Positions 24,417 to 36,715 of a DNA stretch of 64,000 bases are shown in pieces (positions within the stretch are counted from its first letter, which is position 1; each line of letters begins with the position of its first letter). Made by a program: the position numbers and the translations under genes. The notes under the pieces are model-generated. The model ran no database searches. It was not told where the DNA came from and saw only the letters and a list, made by a program, of their open reading frames with translations. The stretch comes from Parus major. Lineage: Eukaryota; Chordata; Aves; Passeriformes; Paridae. The stretch is taken from the NCBI RefSeq assembly GCF_001522545.3, contig NC_031776.1, positions 24,709,995-24,773,994 on the forward strand, written 5' to 3'.

Positions 24417-24778
24417 TTTACTTTTGACTGACATTTAGTTCATTTGATAGCATGATGATTTAATTTAATATCTAATAGAAGCGTGACTGATAATCTAATG
24501 CTTCACAGATAACTCCAAATTGCTATGTATCACTGAAAAAAATAAGGATTTAAAATAGTGCTAACATGAAATGCTAATGTCAGGATAAAAACATTACTGT
24601 TTCCTGCCTTCAAAGAATCAGGCCTTGTCATCCCAGTATCCTTTTATCATTCTTAGGCATTTTTACTTTTTACCTATAATTTATTTATTTTAAGCATGTA
24701 AAAAATGAGGCTTTAAGAATGTTCATATTGTTCTATTAAGTCAAATCCTTACATCCTACAGCTTAAGTTTTGTCTTGG

Positions 24779-24792
24779 AAAAAAAAAAAAAC
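24779..24792. repeat. Poly-A run
   Basis: About 14 consecutive A residues, followed by 'cacatttaat'. No source element is recognisable. Confidence 0.85.
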
Positions 24793-27700
24793 ACATTTAA
24801 TGAGCTTTTGTGTAATGTTAGATATTATTCATGCAGGTACAATGCAAAAAATGGTTTCCTACATAGCATATGAGCAAAGAAGTTCACTTGTAGTCATGTA
24901 ATTTCTGAAGAAAACACATTTATTATTCACTTAGTGGAAACCTGAAGGAAAATTGAAAGGAAAAAAAAAGAAGAGCTAGCTTTTGGGAAATGCTGCTCTC
25001 ATCCTCTTCTCAGAGGAAATTTAAATCAAATTAGAACTAGCATATTTTCATACAGCATTTATGAGCAGGTCGATTTGGGGGGAAAATTATGATCTGTTTT
25101 TACTAATTATCAAAACCACTTTGATTTTTAAAACTGTTCACAAAATTCAACGCACCCACATTGAAAATTACCTCTGGGTAACCACCCACCCTTTCCCCAG
25201 ATGAGTTCACACCACTGCTTTGCATGTCAATGCTTACTGAAGCAATTAATCACTTTTTTGGACCATTTTAATCTTTGACCTGATCAACTTCTCAAAAATT
25301 CTCCAGTGGTAATGCAAATCTGAAGGGCAGAAAGCAGCAGCTCAGATTTAAATTTTGCTGTTGGCCTCCTCCCCAGGGCAAAGCAGTGAGGTCTGGTGAG
25401 CAGGTTCAAGCCTGGTGAGACTTAGAGGAGCTGGGCAGCCCCTGGAGCCAGGGCAGTCTATCCACCATTAGTGTAAAGGTGGAAGATAAACAGAACATCA
25501 CAGTGTAATAGAGCAGCCAAAAATTGAAAATTCTATCAGTTTATAGACTGTTTTATATGTAATTTCTTTTTTGGAGAAGAGACTTTAAATATCAGAGGAT
25601 GAAGAAATGCTGAAATTGAAGCCCCACCTAAACAGTGACCACAGGCAGTGGATGTATATCCTGAGTGCTCCAGCAGGGAGCCTCAGATTCCACCAGAGCA
25701 CGTAAATTTCTTTGTTCTCAATAGTATTTTATCCTTTATTTTCTTTAAATCCTATGCATTAGCTGGTTGGTTCCTACCTTGCTGTCTTTAAGTCTTCTGA
25801 AAGTCACACCTCTTTAAAAAGCTCAGTGGGCTCCCACTTCAACAGAGCAGGAACAAGAACAAGAATCCCATGCAACAGCTGCAGAAGGGAAATCTATGTG
25901 CACCATCACATAGACTGAACTTCTTTCATGACTTCATTTTATATGAGGATAATCCAGAAAGGTACAGATAGTTGTCAATAACTATGTTCTCCTGTTCACA
26001 AAATATATTAGCTCATTTCTCAAGGAGAGGGAATAGTGGTGTTTCTATGGAAACTTCATAATTAATAGCTCACAGAGCTAAGCCTTTTTCATTTGCAGAT
26101 TTCTAAATATTTTCCAGTGAAATTGCAGACTTCTGTACAACAAATACAAGCCTACTAGGCACAGTTTGGCCTTTCCTAACTACAGACCATTAGGAAATAT
26201 TACATGGAAAAAAAACCTGACCCACTTCCATCATGTCCTTGATTCCAAATCATTTAGGCTTTAGCTCAGTAAGTGGCTTAGGTCCCATTGGATAAATAAG
26301 CTGTGTCCCATTAAATAAATATAATCAATTATTTTGGTTTCAAAAATAACTTCATATGTCAAATGCCATCATGTACTAATAGATGGATTAGGTTATCAGC
26401 TATTGAAACCTTTAAGGCATAACTGCTGTATTTGCACCACTTTCATGGCAGAGTCTGCTGACACTGCAGATAAAAAAAGAACAAAAAGGGTATTGGGCAT
26501 TACTAATTTTTTCTATTTATAACTGGAGCATACTTGGATGAATGAACATTTCAGATTTCAATAAATTAAGAAGAGAATATTTATACCAAACATCACTGGA
26601 AAATTAATTACTTCTAGAGGTCCAATTAAGGTCTAAATTATTCCTGCTTGTCTGTGATAGCAATGATCTCCATTTAGGTAGTAAATTTAATTTGTAATAT
26701 TTAAAGCCATTGTGCTGATATTTTTTTAAATGACGTGACTAAATGCAGAAAAATTATCGATGCTTAAAAAAATTTGCTCATTTATAAAACTGAGCTTATT
26801 TACCTTGATTTGCTCCACTGGTCCATTGTCTCATACTGAGTTGCTATGAGACCTGTGACACAGAGTGAGTATGCAGGGGTGGCCTGTGGCACTAAACCAC
26901 ACTGAACCCCAAGGAATGGCCCCTTGCAGAGGATCATCCTCATGACAGAAGTCAGTGGGATTGTTCACTTATCAGCCCCTTGTTCCAGGACTAATAATCT
27001 TTAATTTTAGAAACATAGATATAACTTCGTAAATAATTTAGTGGTCTTTATTTTTACTCTCATGAAGCACCTAATAACAGATATAGAAGAACTCAACCTT
27101 ATTTTTCAGGGTTTAGTGGAAGGTTTTAGGTTTTTATGGTTTTCCCTGCCTCAAATTAAAGAGCAGATGATAAGACACAATATTTGAGGAAGAGAGAAAC
27201 ATTATCAAGAAAAAATGTTGGGGACTTCTAAGAGTGGAGTACAGAAAATAGCTTATCTTTCTGTCCTTATATTCTTTTTGCCATGGCAGTTTTAGTAGGG
27301 ACTACAGCTTCTGCTTGAGAAAATAAACTAAGAGGGCTTCAAATCCTTTGAACCACCACTGAAATGCCAGTAGATGGCCTATCCTACAGATGTGAAGATA
27401 TTTATTTAAGGAATCCCCAATTTGCAGTCAGGAAACTTCCACAATGATATTTTTTACCTTCATAGTTGCTTTTATACATATATATATGCATACTTTTAAC
27501 ATATTTTTAACTTTAATGATTCATTACCATAATGCATGTGTGTTTATTCAGAAAAAAATATTCTCCAAGTCAAATGTAGATTGAAAACCTCCACTCTCCC
27601 AAACTGGAGGGTTTTGGAGGACCTCACATTCTGTCGGGTTCACTCGGTTTAATCATACAAATAACCAATGCCGTTAGTGCAAGAGGAAGATTCAGGCTCA

Positions 27701-30700
27701 GTATCCAGAAGGGAAAAACAATAATCTGGACAGCCAAGATGTGCTGAGCCATGAAATTAGCCTCCCTGGGGGACATGGAATAAAAGAAAATTCTAAAATA
27801 CCAGAAAGTTGCTGTGAGGCAAAGAGCTCCAGGGATCTGAGATCTCCGCCAGGCACCCTCTGTCTGACTCTAGGAGTGATTGAACATGCTGCTGTGCTCG
27901 CTCTCCTGCCAGATAGGATCACCTCCAGAGCAGAATCAGAAGGGAAACGGGAGGTTTATCAACTTCACAACCCAGCTGTACTTTCTAGGTTGAACAGCTG
28001 ATAAAAATGGGGTTAAGCTCGTGGTTCAGGCTGTCAGTCAGTGAATGTGACGTGTAGGCTCCTTCCGGATTGTGTCCTATATAGTGTGGGGGAGGAGAGA
28101 CAGGGCAAGCATAGGAGAAGGAACATTTTAAAGCTCCCTGGAAAGACTTGTCAGAGGACACCTGTCAGAACTCTGACAGTTTTTGTGGGTTTTTTCTCAC
28201 TTTTGACACCCACAATAACTTAAAACTACAGAAAGAATAGTGAGGAAAAAAATTAGGTTTAGATACACATCTCCAGAAATAGGGAAATAGAAATAGATTT
28301 AAATAAGCCAGGGTAAATAAAATCGTTAAAGACAAATTTACACAAATTATCTTCCACCCACTTCTGAGTTAGTCCCCACATTTAAAGACTTTCTTCCAAC
28401 CCAAGTGCTCTGGTGATGGCTAGGACAACTACTCTTGGCTCTATTTCCTTCCTTCACACATTTTTTGGGGTAAGAAAAGCTGCCAAAAAGTGGGAGTTTT
28501 ATGAAAGCAATCATAAAATGTTATGGGTAATGCTAAACAAATTATGTGTTACTCTACAAAAATGGCCCTTTGGGAAAAAACCAACAGATGCCTGAGAGAG
28601 ACCAGGTTACCCCTCTCAAAGCAGTGATAAACCTATTGTGAAAGGCCATAACTGGCAACTGCAGAGGCTGTGGAGGGGCAACATCATCAAACCTTCTTTC
28701 CTGATAGTTGTTTCTGAAAAGCTAATAATGATTTGATATCTTGATGTCACCATCGGCAACAGGTATTTCCACACATAAATGATGCACAGTGTCCTACCAT
28801 GGGATTCAGGACACCTCAGTTCATTGCTTTTTACTGTCCCATAGCTGCTGTACTTAGACATTTTCCTCTAGGTCTATCAAATTTATTATTGCTTTACTAA
28901 GCAGGAACTACCTTAGCTCTCCCCTCTGTATACTGTCTGACATGATGGGCCCAATTATCAGGATCATTACACAGTTATGATAAAAGTTGCTGTTAACAAT
29001 ATTTGGGCTGCTGGGCATTACAGTTTTTATTTTCCCCGTTTTCCTTGTTGTTTTGTTTACTGTATGCTATTAATGTATATTGCAGGCAGTTTATGACTCT
29101 GTGGAAAATAGTCCATCTCTGACAGTCAGCATAAGCCTCTCCTACATTCTGTCATTCTCCTGGACCATACCTGTGATGCCACCACAGACTGCTTCAAGCA
29201 CAACGGAATTTTAGGAACTGAAATAAGACCTTTGTGGTATTTAAAGTACCTGGATGAACAATTTTAAAATTTTCACTTAGCTGGCACTGGAATTTGGATG
29301 TGAAGTGCTTTGATTGCCTTAAATTCTGTTTCTCCATATGCTAAGCTAAAAAGTGTTTCTGATCTGACTCACATAAGAGGTATCTAATTCCTCAGCCCTT
29401 TGAAGTCCGTGCCTTGGACACTTCTCCACCTACCGCACCCAATTCAGCAAATGTTTTTGGGCCACACCTCCCACACAGCAGAATACACAACATGCACCCA
29501 TCTAAAGTACTCTGCAGCTACACCGAGCAGCTGAAAAGGAGGGGACCTGGATTTAACTCTTCTTTTTGAGATGCAAATCCAGTATTCTGGAGAGTGCAAT
29601 AACTACTAATCAACTGGCTAATGTGAGTTGGCATTTTCAATTTCTCCTGTAAAAACCCGTTTTGCGTTGTACAAAAGACTGGAAGGAATGGGGAGAGAGT
29701 GCAGCAGAGCCTGACTCCGTGTTCTCATGATAGGCATTCACCTGGAAACAGAGAAATATGGCTCTCTATCTACTCTTATAGTACTGTTTATGCATTTCAT
29801 TCCATGACTATTTAATGCAAAAGGTATCAAATTAGGAGTCCATGAAGCATTAATTAATTTATAACCATTGTTCACTGGCTTTCATCCTCTGAGAGTAGAA
29901 CATTTTGTGCTCTGGAATATGAATGACAAGTGCTGCTTCTGTAGCCTCTCTGTTCCCTCTGCTTTCAGTTTCACCAGATCACACACTCTTCTACCAACAC
30001 TCAGACCTTCAGAGTTCTTCAGGGCTGCCTTGTTTCAGAGGTTACCCTGTGAAAGCCAAATGTGGAGAGCAAAATGGTGCACTAGCATGGCAAATAAACA
30101 AAGGGATCTCCCAAGGAAAATGATTCTAGTGACTTTTTAAAACCACCACAGAAAAATTCACAGCTCCTCTTAGCAAATATAGGGTCTACCTGTGAAGGTA
30201 TAAAGCTGTAACAGGAAACACATCCGTGGAATTCCTTCCCTTCAAGGTAATCCTTGCCTTTGTTGCAAATTCTAAATTATTGAAATGATAAACATTCACA
30301 GGTGCCGAAAAGCAGGATTCACTATGAAAGTCCAGAATTCCAGAGTGAAGTTATACAGTATTGCCATGATGTAAAGTGCAGAAATACACATTGTTGTCAG
30401 GATAAACAAACAGCTCAATTTTCCCAGTCTGTTCACTTTGCACTTCCCCAGCCACATATGTGCAGTGTAATAGTCTCTTTTCCTTTTCTTGTAATTCTTT
30501 CTGGCCTCTTATAAGAAATGAAGAGAATATTATTTTCTTTGCTCACTAGTTTGTATGTGTTCTATCATCATTGAGAGAGGGTTAGGAGGGTTACCCTCAT
30601 GGAAGTCATGTTTCAAGACATAGCCCAAGACTTTAAGCTGCTGAGTGCCTATGGAGGGTTGTATTTTTGCCTCTAAAAGTCTGTAGGTGAAGGTGAGGTA

Positions 30701-31149
30701 CAAGGTCTGTCTGAGAGACATGAATCTTTTAGCTGGCAAGTATGAACATGATTTTGCTGTAATTGGAATAATCAGAGCTTTAGCTTTTTCTCACCATGAA
30801 AGGAGTATAAAAACCAGTGAATGAGTTAACTTATTTGAAGTGTAGAAGCAAGGAAAAGTCAGGAATCGTGATATTTGCTTATAACATTCAGAAAGCTTCT
30901 ATTTTTTAGGAATGCTCTTGCGGCAGCCTTTGTGTTTTCTAACTGCATAGGATAAAGCAGGAGATGGTGTAGGTTCAATTTGTATTTTAGCTCTGTAAAA
31001 GTTATTTTGAAATATTTCTTTTACTTATGTTGGTCCAGACAGGTCATATCACTGCTCTTTTTTTTCCTGCTCCAACCAACCTTTACCAGGCTTGTGAAGC
31101 CATCAGGGTAATCAGCTAGTCCTTTAACTGAGATGAAAAGACAGAGGAA

Positions 31150-31175
31150 GAGGTAGACATCTGAGGTAGACATCA
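31150..31175. repeat. 13-bp tandem duplication
   Basis: 'gaggtagacatct' at 31150-31162 is followed at once by 'gaggtagacatca' at 31163-31175, with one mismatch at the last base. Confidence 0.9.
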
Positions 31176-33600
31176 CCTGAACAGCACCACTGAAGACAAC
31201 TGATTTACACTGACATTTTTTCAGCTACAGGGTTGACCCTAATGTGAACATATCAAAATTTTCAGCGGCTTCTAACCAATTTAGTATTTTAAACCACTAA
31301 ATTTCCTCAAAACAAAAGCTGGAATGAAACATTAAAGATTACTTGCAGTGAGATATAAACTTCATGTTTGCAAGTCCATGTTTTCTGCCCATGGAAATCA
31401 AGCTTATAAAGTAAAAACCAGAGAGAAGCTTGAATAGACATACTAGTCTTGGACAAACTGAACTTAGAAACAGAAGCAATGAAATACAGCCCAGGGAAAT
31501 CAGCATTGTGTGGAAGTCTGTACACTGACCCAGGATCCCTTGTGCAGCCCAGGCTGAATGCAGCACCATTTCAGCTACACTGTTATTGCTATTGTGCTAA
31601 GGTGTGGAAAACTATCTCCAATTCTACCTATTGAGCAGAAACAACATTACTGAACAGGGATTTATGATAGTTTTCAGAAATACTTCTGAAATCTATTTAA
31701 TACAGTCAGCCAACCAGCTTTCCCTCCCACATGTATTTTGGATATAGTGAAATTCTTGATCTGAAAGAAAACTGCTGTTCTGAACATTCACTTATTTGAA
31801 AAGTGTACTTGCAGGAATTGAGAAATATAATGGAATTTCATAGAAACAGAAAGATCTGTCATAGAAAACATTATATAAATTTGAAAAAAAAAGGTTAAAT
31901 TTTAACAATGATAAAAAGAAAATGTTATTTTCCATTTTTTTTTCATTTTCAGGTTTTTTTTCCACAGGACCAGTAAACTAGCCCCAGTGCCTCAAGGTTA
32001 GAAATATTTAAATTCAAAAATTCATGCATATAATCCATAATGACAAGGGACTGTAGCTGAAACTGCTTCTGCTAAAAGAAATTTCAAACACTAAAACCAT
32101 GTCCACTAAAAAATTCTGATTAATATCTTAGGTATCCTGAAGAGACTGTGAACATATTGCTCATTTAAAGTGAGCTGGATAAACCCCTCTGACAGCTCTG
32201 CCAGTGAAATTGGACGTCAGAAGCCCAATTTCCTTTGAGGGTCTTGGGGAAAACTTCCTAATGTTGGAGAAAAACAGATTCAGTTTCTTAAAATGTTATG
32301 ATTTTAATAATTCAATAAATGTAATAATTTACTTTTTTGGCATAACAAATACCAAGCAAGAGATAGACTGCTCTTCCAGGTCTCTTTTATACAATAATGA
32401 ATAAGAGAACTCAGAATGATACAACTCTAACACATGTATCATAAATTCCCAAATAAGAATAAAAAAATATATCATATCCAAACAAAGCCACAATATTACT
32501 TGCAAAATGAGACAAGGAGTGCATATAAAGATTTCCTACCATGAGACTGATATGATCTCTTAAATATTTTACCCTAATATCTTTTTTAGCATTATTTTTT
32601 TCAGGTTTTTGCACATTTGTCAAGGCTGAATTTGTTGTATTTTAATATATCCTGAAAACAAAGCAACTGTGCTTATTCTCTTTGTTCACCCTCTATTCCC
32701 CACTTTCCCCTCTATTATTTTTTCAGCATCAATGAGCAAACTTTCAATACTTTCACAGTGTACAGTTCACTTGGAGAATTAGTCAAACTTCCTGGAAGGG
32801 AATGGAAGAATTAACAAAAGCTTGCTGTTGTTTCCATGGTCATAATTTGGAAAAAAAATGAATTACTTTGTTACAGAAAAATAAAGGAAACAACTTGTAA
32901 TGCAGCACATATATTTCCATATATGCATGGGGGTATGGGAATGTGAGTGCAGCATTCTGCCTTTCTGATTCCCCCTGCATTTTGAATTTTAAATGCTATT
33001 CTCCCCTCACTATCCATACACAATCGTGTAATGTGGATATATTCTTTAAATGGGTGATATTTCAATTGAAGCTAAAAGGTCATGGATCTTTATTTTCATG
33101 AAAAATCTTTTGTGTAGATAATCAAGCAAAAAAAACCTTTATTTTCTTTCCACCACCACTCACTGGACTGGTGTGATTTAACACTCTGACATCTTCAAAT
33201 ACTTTCTTATTTTGTAGGAAAAAAAAACTTCCATCCAGCTCAGTGAAGGAGAGGAAGTTTTAAGGTAAAAGCCTTGTTTGACTATTGAAAAGAGAAGTCT
33301 GCAAATGGAGAAAATGCTAATGCAGCCATTGAAAAACCCCACAATGCAGTGTGCAGTGAGAAAGACAACCTAAGAACTTTTCAGAGTACTGTTTTGGGTC
33401 CTGACATTAGAGATTCATGGCAACAATTTTGTGAACAAAATTACAAGAACAGTCTTAAGATAATTCAGTACTCTAACATTCCTGTGTCTTTCCCCTCCCT
33501 ACTTTTCCTATCATAGTGGAATCAGATGATGGAATCAGACATTCCTGTATCTGATTAGCCTACAGTCCAAACAGAATGACATAATGACCTCTCATAATGA

Positions 33601-33722
33601 CAGAAGGGGCTGAGTCACTTGCCTCAGTTTACACAGAAAATCAGAGAGCAAGCTGGAAACAAAAGTCCATTTAGGTCCAAACCAGTTTGTGTTGATAACC
33701 ATTGGACTGTGCATCTTCCCAT
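33601..33722 (-). mobile_element. Probable ancient MIR/CORE-SINE or L2-tail remnant
   Basis: 'ggggctgagtcacttgcc', 'ttacacagaaaatcag', 'gagcaagctggaaac' and 'ataaccattggactgtgc' occur in the order of the reverse complement of MIR/L2-type 3' sequence. In the family these are the phrases 'gttaagtgacttgcc', 'tcacacagctag', 'gcagagctggga' and 'taaccactagaccatgc'. Divergence is high, as expected of a fossil shared across amniotes. Boundaries are approximate. Confidence 0.5.
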
Positions 33723-33971
33723 GTGACCTCTGACAGCAGTTCATGAGAGGAAATGGTGACCCTCAATCATCAGGCTGTGTCAAAGAATACAGTATTTTTC
33801 CATTTCAACATGTTTCTTCTTTTATTCCCTCACATGGCCATTTGTGTGCCTTTTGAGACAGCCTCTGCAGATGACACCAGCAGCACATTAAAAAAATGCC
33901 AACAGCCTATGGAAATAACTTGCACTCCTGTGTTTCTTACATTGATGAGCAAAGACCCTTGATCCCAAGGG

Positions 33972-34018
33972 CTGTCATCACCTGAGTTCAGCTGAGCACT
34001 GAACTCAGGTGATGACAG
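33972..34018. repeat. Perfect 20-bp inverted repeat, 7-nt loop
   Basis: The left arm at 33972-33991 (CTGTCATCACCTGAGTTCAG) is the exact reverse complement of the right arm at 33999-34018. The loop CTGAGCA is at 33992-33998. Two further G-T wobble pairs are possible outside the arms (33971/34019 and 33970/34020), giving a 22-bp foldback in RNA. The repeat is GC-balanced, unlike the AT-rich chance hairpins around it. It is not part of the MIR-like remnant that ends about 250 bp upstream. Confidence 0.95.
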
Positions 34019-36634
34019 TTGTGAGGACGCAGACCAAAAATAATGAGGTTGAGACCAGTTATTTATATCACTTGCCAAATTTGCATTGGTCAGAAGGTAA
34101 AGATTTTGAACTTGTGTATTTCCTCACAGTGCTGTTTCAAGGAGCTCTTCCTAAACTAGCCATACTGATGATTTCTCAACTACTGGTTCAGAACAGATGA
34201 TCAGAGTCATAAGGCATTGGAAATATGAATCTATAACAGAAAGAAAATCTCATTCCCAAAGTATTCATATCCTTCAGGGCCAAGTGCTCTCAGTAACCTC
34301 TCATAAATCGAGTTAGCACTGTTACCATGGTCACTTTCTCTTCTTCTTTTAATAAGAAATATGTAAATTTGGAAATAAGTAGAAACAGAACTATATGATC
34401 TTTTCCCCTGTTCTTTTGTTCTTCCTGTTGTGTTGTTTTTGGTTGAGTTTGTTTTTTTTTAAATTTATTGCCAGCATTTCTAAGTGAACATGAAATACTT
34501 TCCCTCCCACCTCTTCCCATCAAATAGAAATGAATACCAGTTAAAAAGGGGAAGCATATTAACTCTGTCTCAGTTCTTTAATGAAAGAACAGTTTCTTAC
34601 CCATGTTGAGCAGCACTTAAACCTCTCTATGAAACAGGATAGAAAACTGAAGAAACACCAAAGCAAGAGGAAAGGAATCCTGAGACTGCAAATTCTTATT
34701 CTGTCATGGCAAAAGCCAAGCTATCCAGGCAAGAAAATCATGTTTGTTACATAAAAGCAACTTATTCATTTATAATGAAGAAGAGGAAAAAAACATAGGA
34801 ACAAACAACAGCAAAACCAATAAACATGCAAATTCCTAACTCTGCCTTCAAAACATATTCAATTTTAAAACCTGTTTATCCTTCAGAATAGCTAAAGAAA
34901 CAGGAGACAAGATGAAAAAAAAGTGTAATCTCTAGCTTTAAGAAATGGCTTATGGAAAAAGCTTAAGATGATGAGACTATTGAGTGAACAAGATGATTTC
35001 ATAATACAATTTGTGCCAGTTTGGTAATGACACTAAATACGTAGAATAAAAGACAAGAGCAATCATCCATCATGATTCAAGTCACAGCTCATTTATTTAT
35101 CTTCTTTAATATTTTTTTGCTAGTGCCAGACTTCTTCCAGAAACTGGCTGGATTAATTGAAAGTGGACAGTGGAGAGCTTTAGCCTAAGAAACATTCTGA
35201 CATATAAATTACGTTCTATAATGTGCATGCTCTATTTTTACAGAAGTTTGAAGGAAAAACATTTTCAAGATGCTTTCAAGAGGAAGCAGTGAAGCAGGTT
35301 ACAGATTGTTTTCCATCTGGGAGCCATGAAGGGACCTTGGTCATTGCATGAGATACAAGGCAGAAGAGAGTATGGAGCATGAACTTTATGTATGTAGTGA
35401 AATAAAAAAGTTAAATCTAAGTTGTACTCCTTAAAGGCTACAAAGAAAGCTGAAAAACAAAGATTTCTTTTGGCTGCTGAGTGGGGTGGATCTGCTTTAT
35501 GATACAGGCATCTCCCAAGGGTAGAGACATTCAGTTTAAGCAGTCTTGGTTGGTTATTTTTCTTTTGCAAATTCTCAAGTCTGATGTGGTGTGGCAAATG
35601 TTTCAGTAGGAATTTACCCCATCTGAAGACAACTGGTTAATAGGCAGCCACTTTCTGCTGATTGATTGATTGATTGACTGGTTGGTTAGAGAGTGAGCTG
35701 AGACATAGTGGGAGAGTCTTTTCACTGATGGCAGACCACCTAGTTTAAGATGTGACAGTTCATTTTCTGTAATGCCTTTCTCTTTCCACTGACAGGAGCC
35801 TGTTTGCCACATTTGGACTGAGCGCCTTTGAAGCAGACAGTGAATCCCCTGCCTTCTGGCTCAAGCTGGATGTGATACATCATATCCAGCAGAATCCAAG
35901 ACCTCACTTTGCTTTCTCCTTAGTACAAACTGTACCTGCTAGAGAAAGCTTGCTGGGAGAAGATGAAGCCTAGATGAAGAGCTGAGGGAAGAGCGAGTCC
36001 AGGTTTCATCTCAATTCAGTGGTTTGGTGCTCATGCACTGCCTGTATAAGTGAAAGCTTTCCTCTGATACTTTCATCCTTCCATTCTGGGGCTACAAAAT
36101 ATTTTTCAGAATGGAAATTCATACCCTGTTGGAGCTGATGGGCAGCCCCAGGGGCTGATGCAGAAGAGACATTTCTCTGGCAACAGTCCCAGGGAAGCCC
36201 TAGGACCACAGATGTAAGGGTAGATACGATCACAAAACTTGTCTAGACTTTATGTCTAGCAGTAGGTGACATCTGGGTAAAATAGGCTGGCACTGGAGGT
36301 AAACAAAATAACATACTGATTATCAATAGAGGCACTCAAGTGACACCACTTAGAATCCTGAATAAGAAAAGCTACAGCTTAGAAATGTTGTGATACCAAT
36401 CCTTAGCTATAAAGCACCAATGCTACGGGGAGAGATTATTTCTGATCCTTTCTGGGTATTCCCTGAGGCCGGCATTCCAAATTAAACTGTTTACACTGCA
36501 CAGAGTAGTAGAGCTGAATGATTTGAAAGGATAGGTAGAGTGACTATCTGCTTCAATATTTTTTAATAGCTTTTCTATTAAAAGATAAGCAGAGAGGTCT
36601 GTGAGAAAGAATACAGAAGTGGAAATCATACAAG
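34019..36634. other. Non-coding stretch, no gene seen
   Basis: AT-rich unique sequence with frames of at most 110 codons (35597-35265, minus), none recognisable. It contains a GATT microsatellite at 35660-35687 and a near-palindrome at 35865-35890 (GCTGGAT...ATCCAGC). Confidence 0.6.
35660..35687. repeat. (GATT)n microsatellite with GGTT end
   Basis: Four GATT units ('gattgattgattgatt') followed by 'gactggttggtt'. On the minus strand the repeat reads as 'NQSINQSIN' in a 69-codon frame, which is simply the repeat in translation. Confidence 0.9.
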
Positions 36635-36715
36635 TCCTGAAGTTTAGACCTCATTCTTCCACTGACTTTTTTTTTACCTTTAGTTTTGGGCAAACCACTT
36701 CTATGGCATCTCTTC
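36635..36715 (+). mobile_element. Probable MIR/L2-type SINE remnant
   Basis: 'cattcttccactgac', an interrupting T run, then 'ttttgggcaaaccactt' and 'catctcttcctaccc' follow the MIR/L2 order on the plus strand. The family phrases are 'ctctgccactgac', 'ccttgggcaagtcactt' and 'cctcagtttccc'. Only about 80 bp are recognisable and divergence is large. Confidence 0.4.

Larger units (their letters stand above)
24171..33600. other. Long non-coding stretch, no gene seen
   Basis: AT-rich unique DNA containing poly-T at 24399-24416, poly-A at 24779-24792, an ATATAT run at about 27477-27488 and a 13-bp tandem duplication at 31150-31175. All frames are under about 95 codons and none is recognisable. Two opposed frames at 27698-28001 look compositional. 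I found no repeat family that I could name in this 9.4 kb. Confidence 0.55.

Noticed and set aside
35865..35890. 26-nt near-palindrome GCTGGAT...ATCCAGC
   Set aside because: Only the outer 7 bp pair perfectly and the inner part needs G-T pairs. Such structures are expected by chance in 64 kb.
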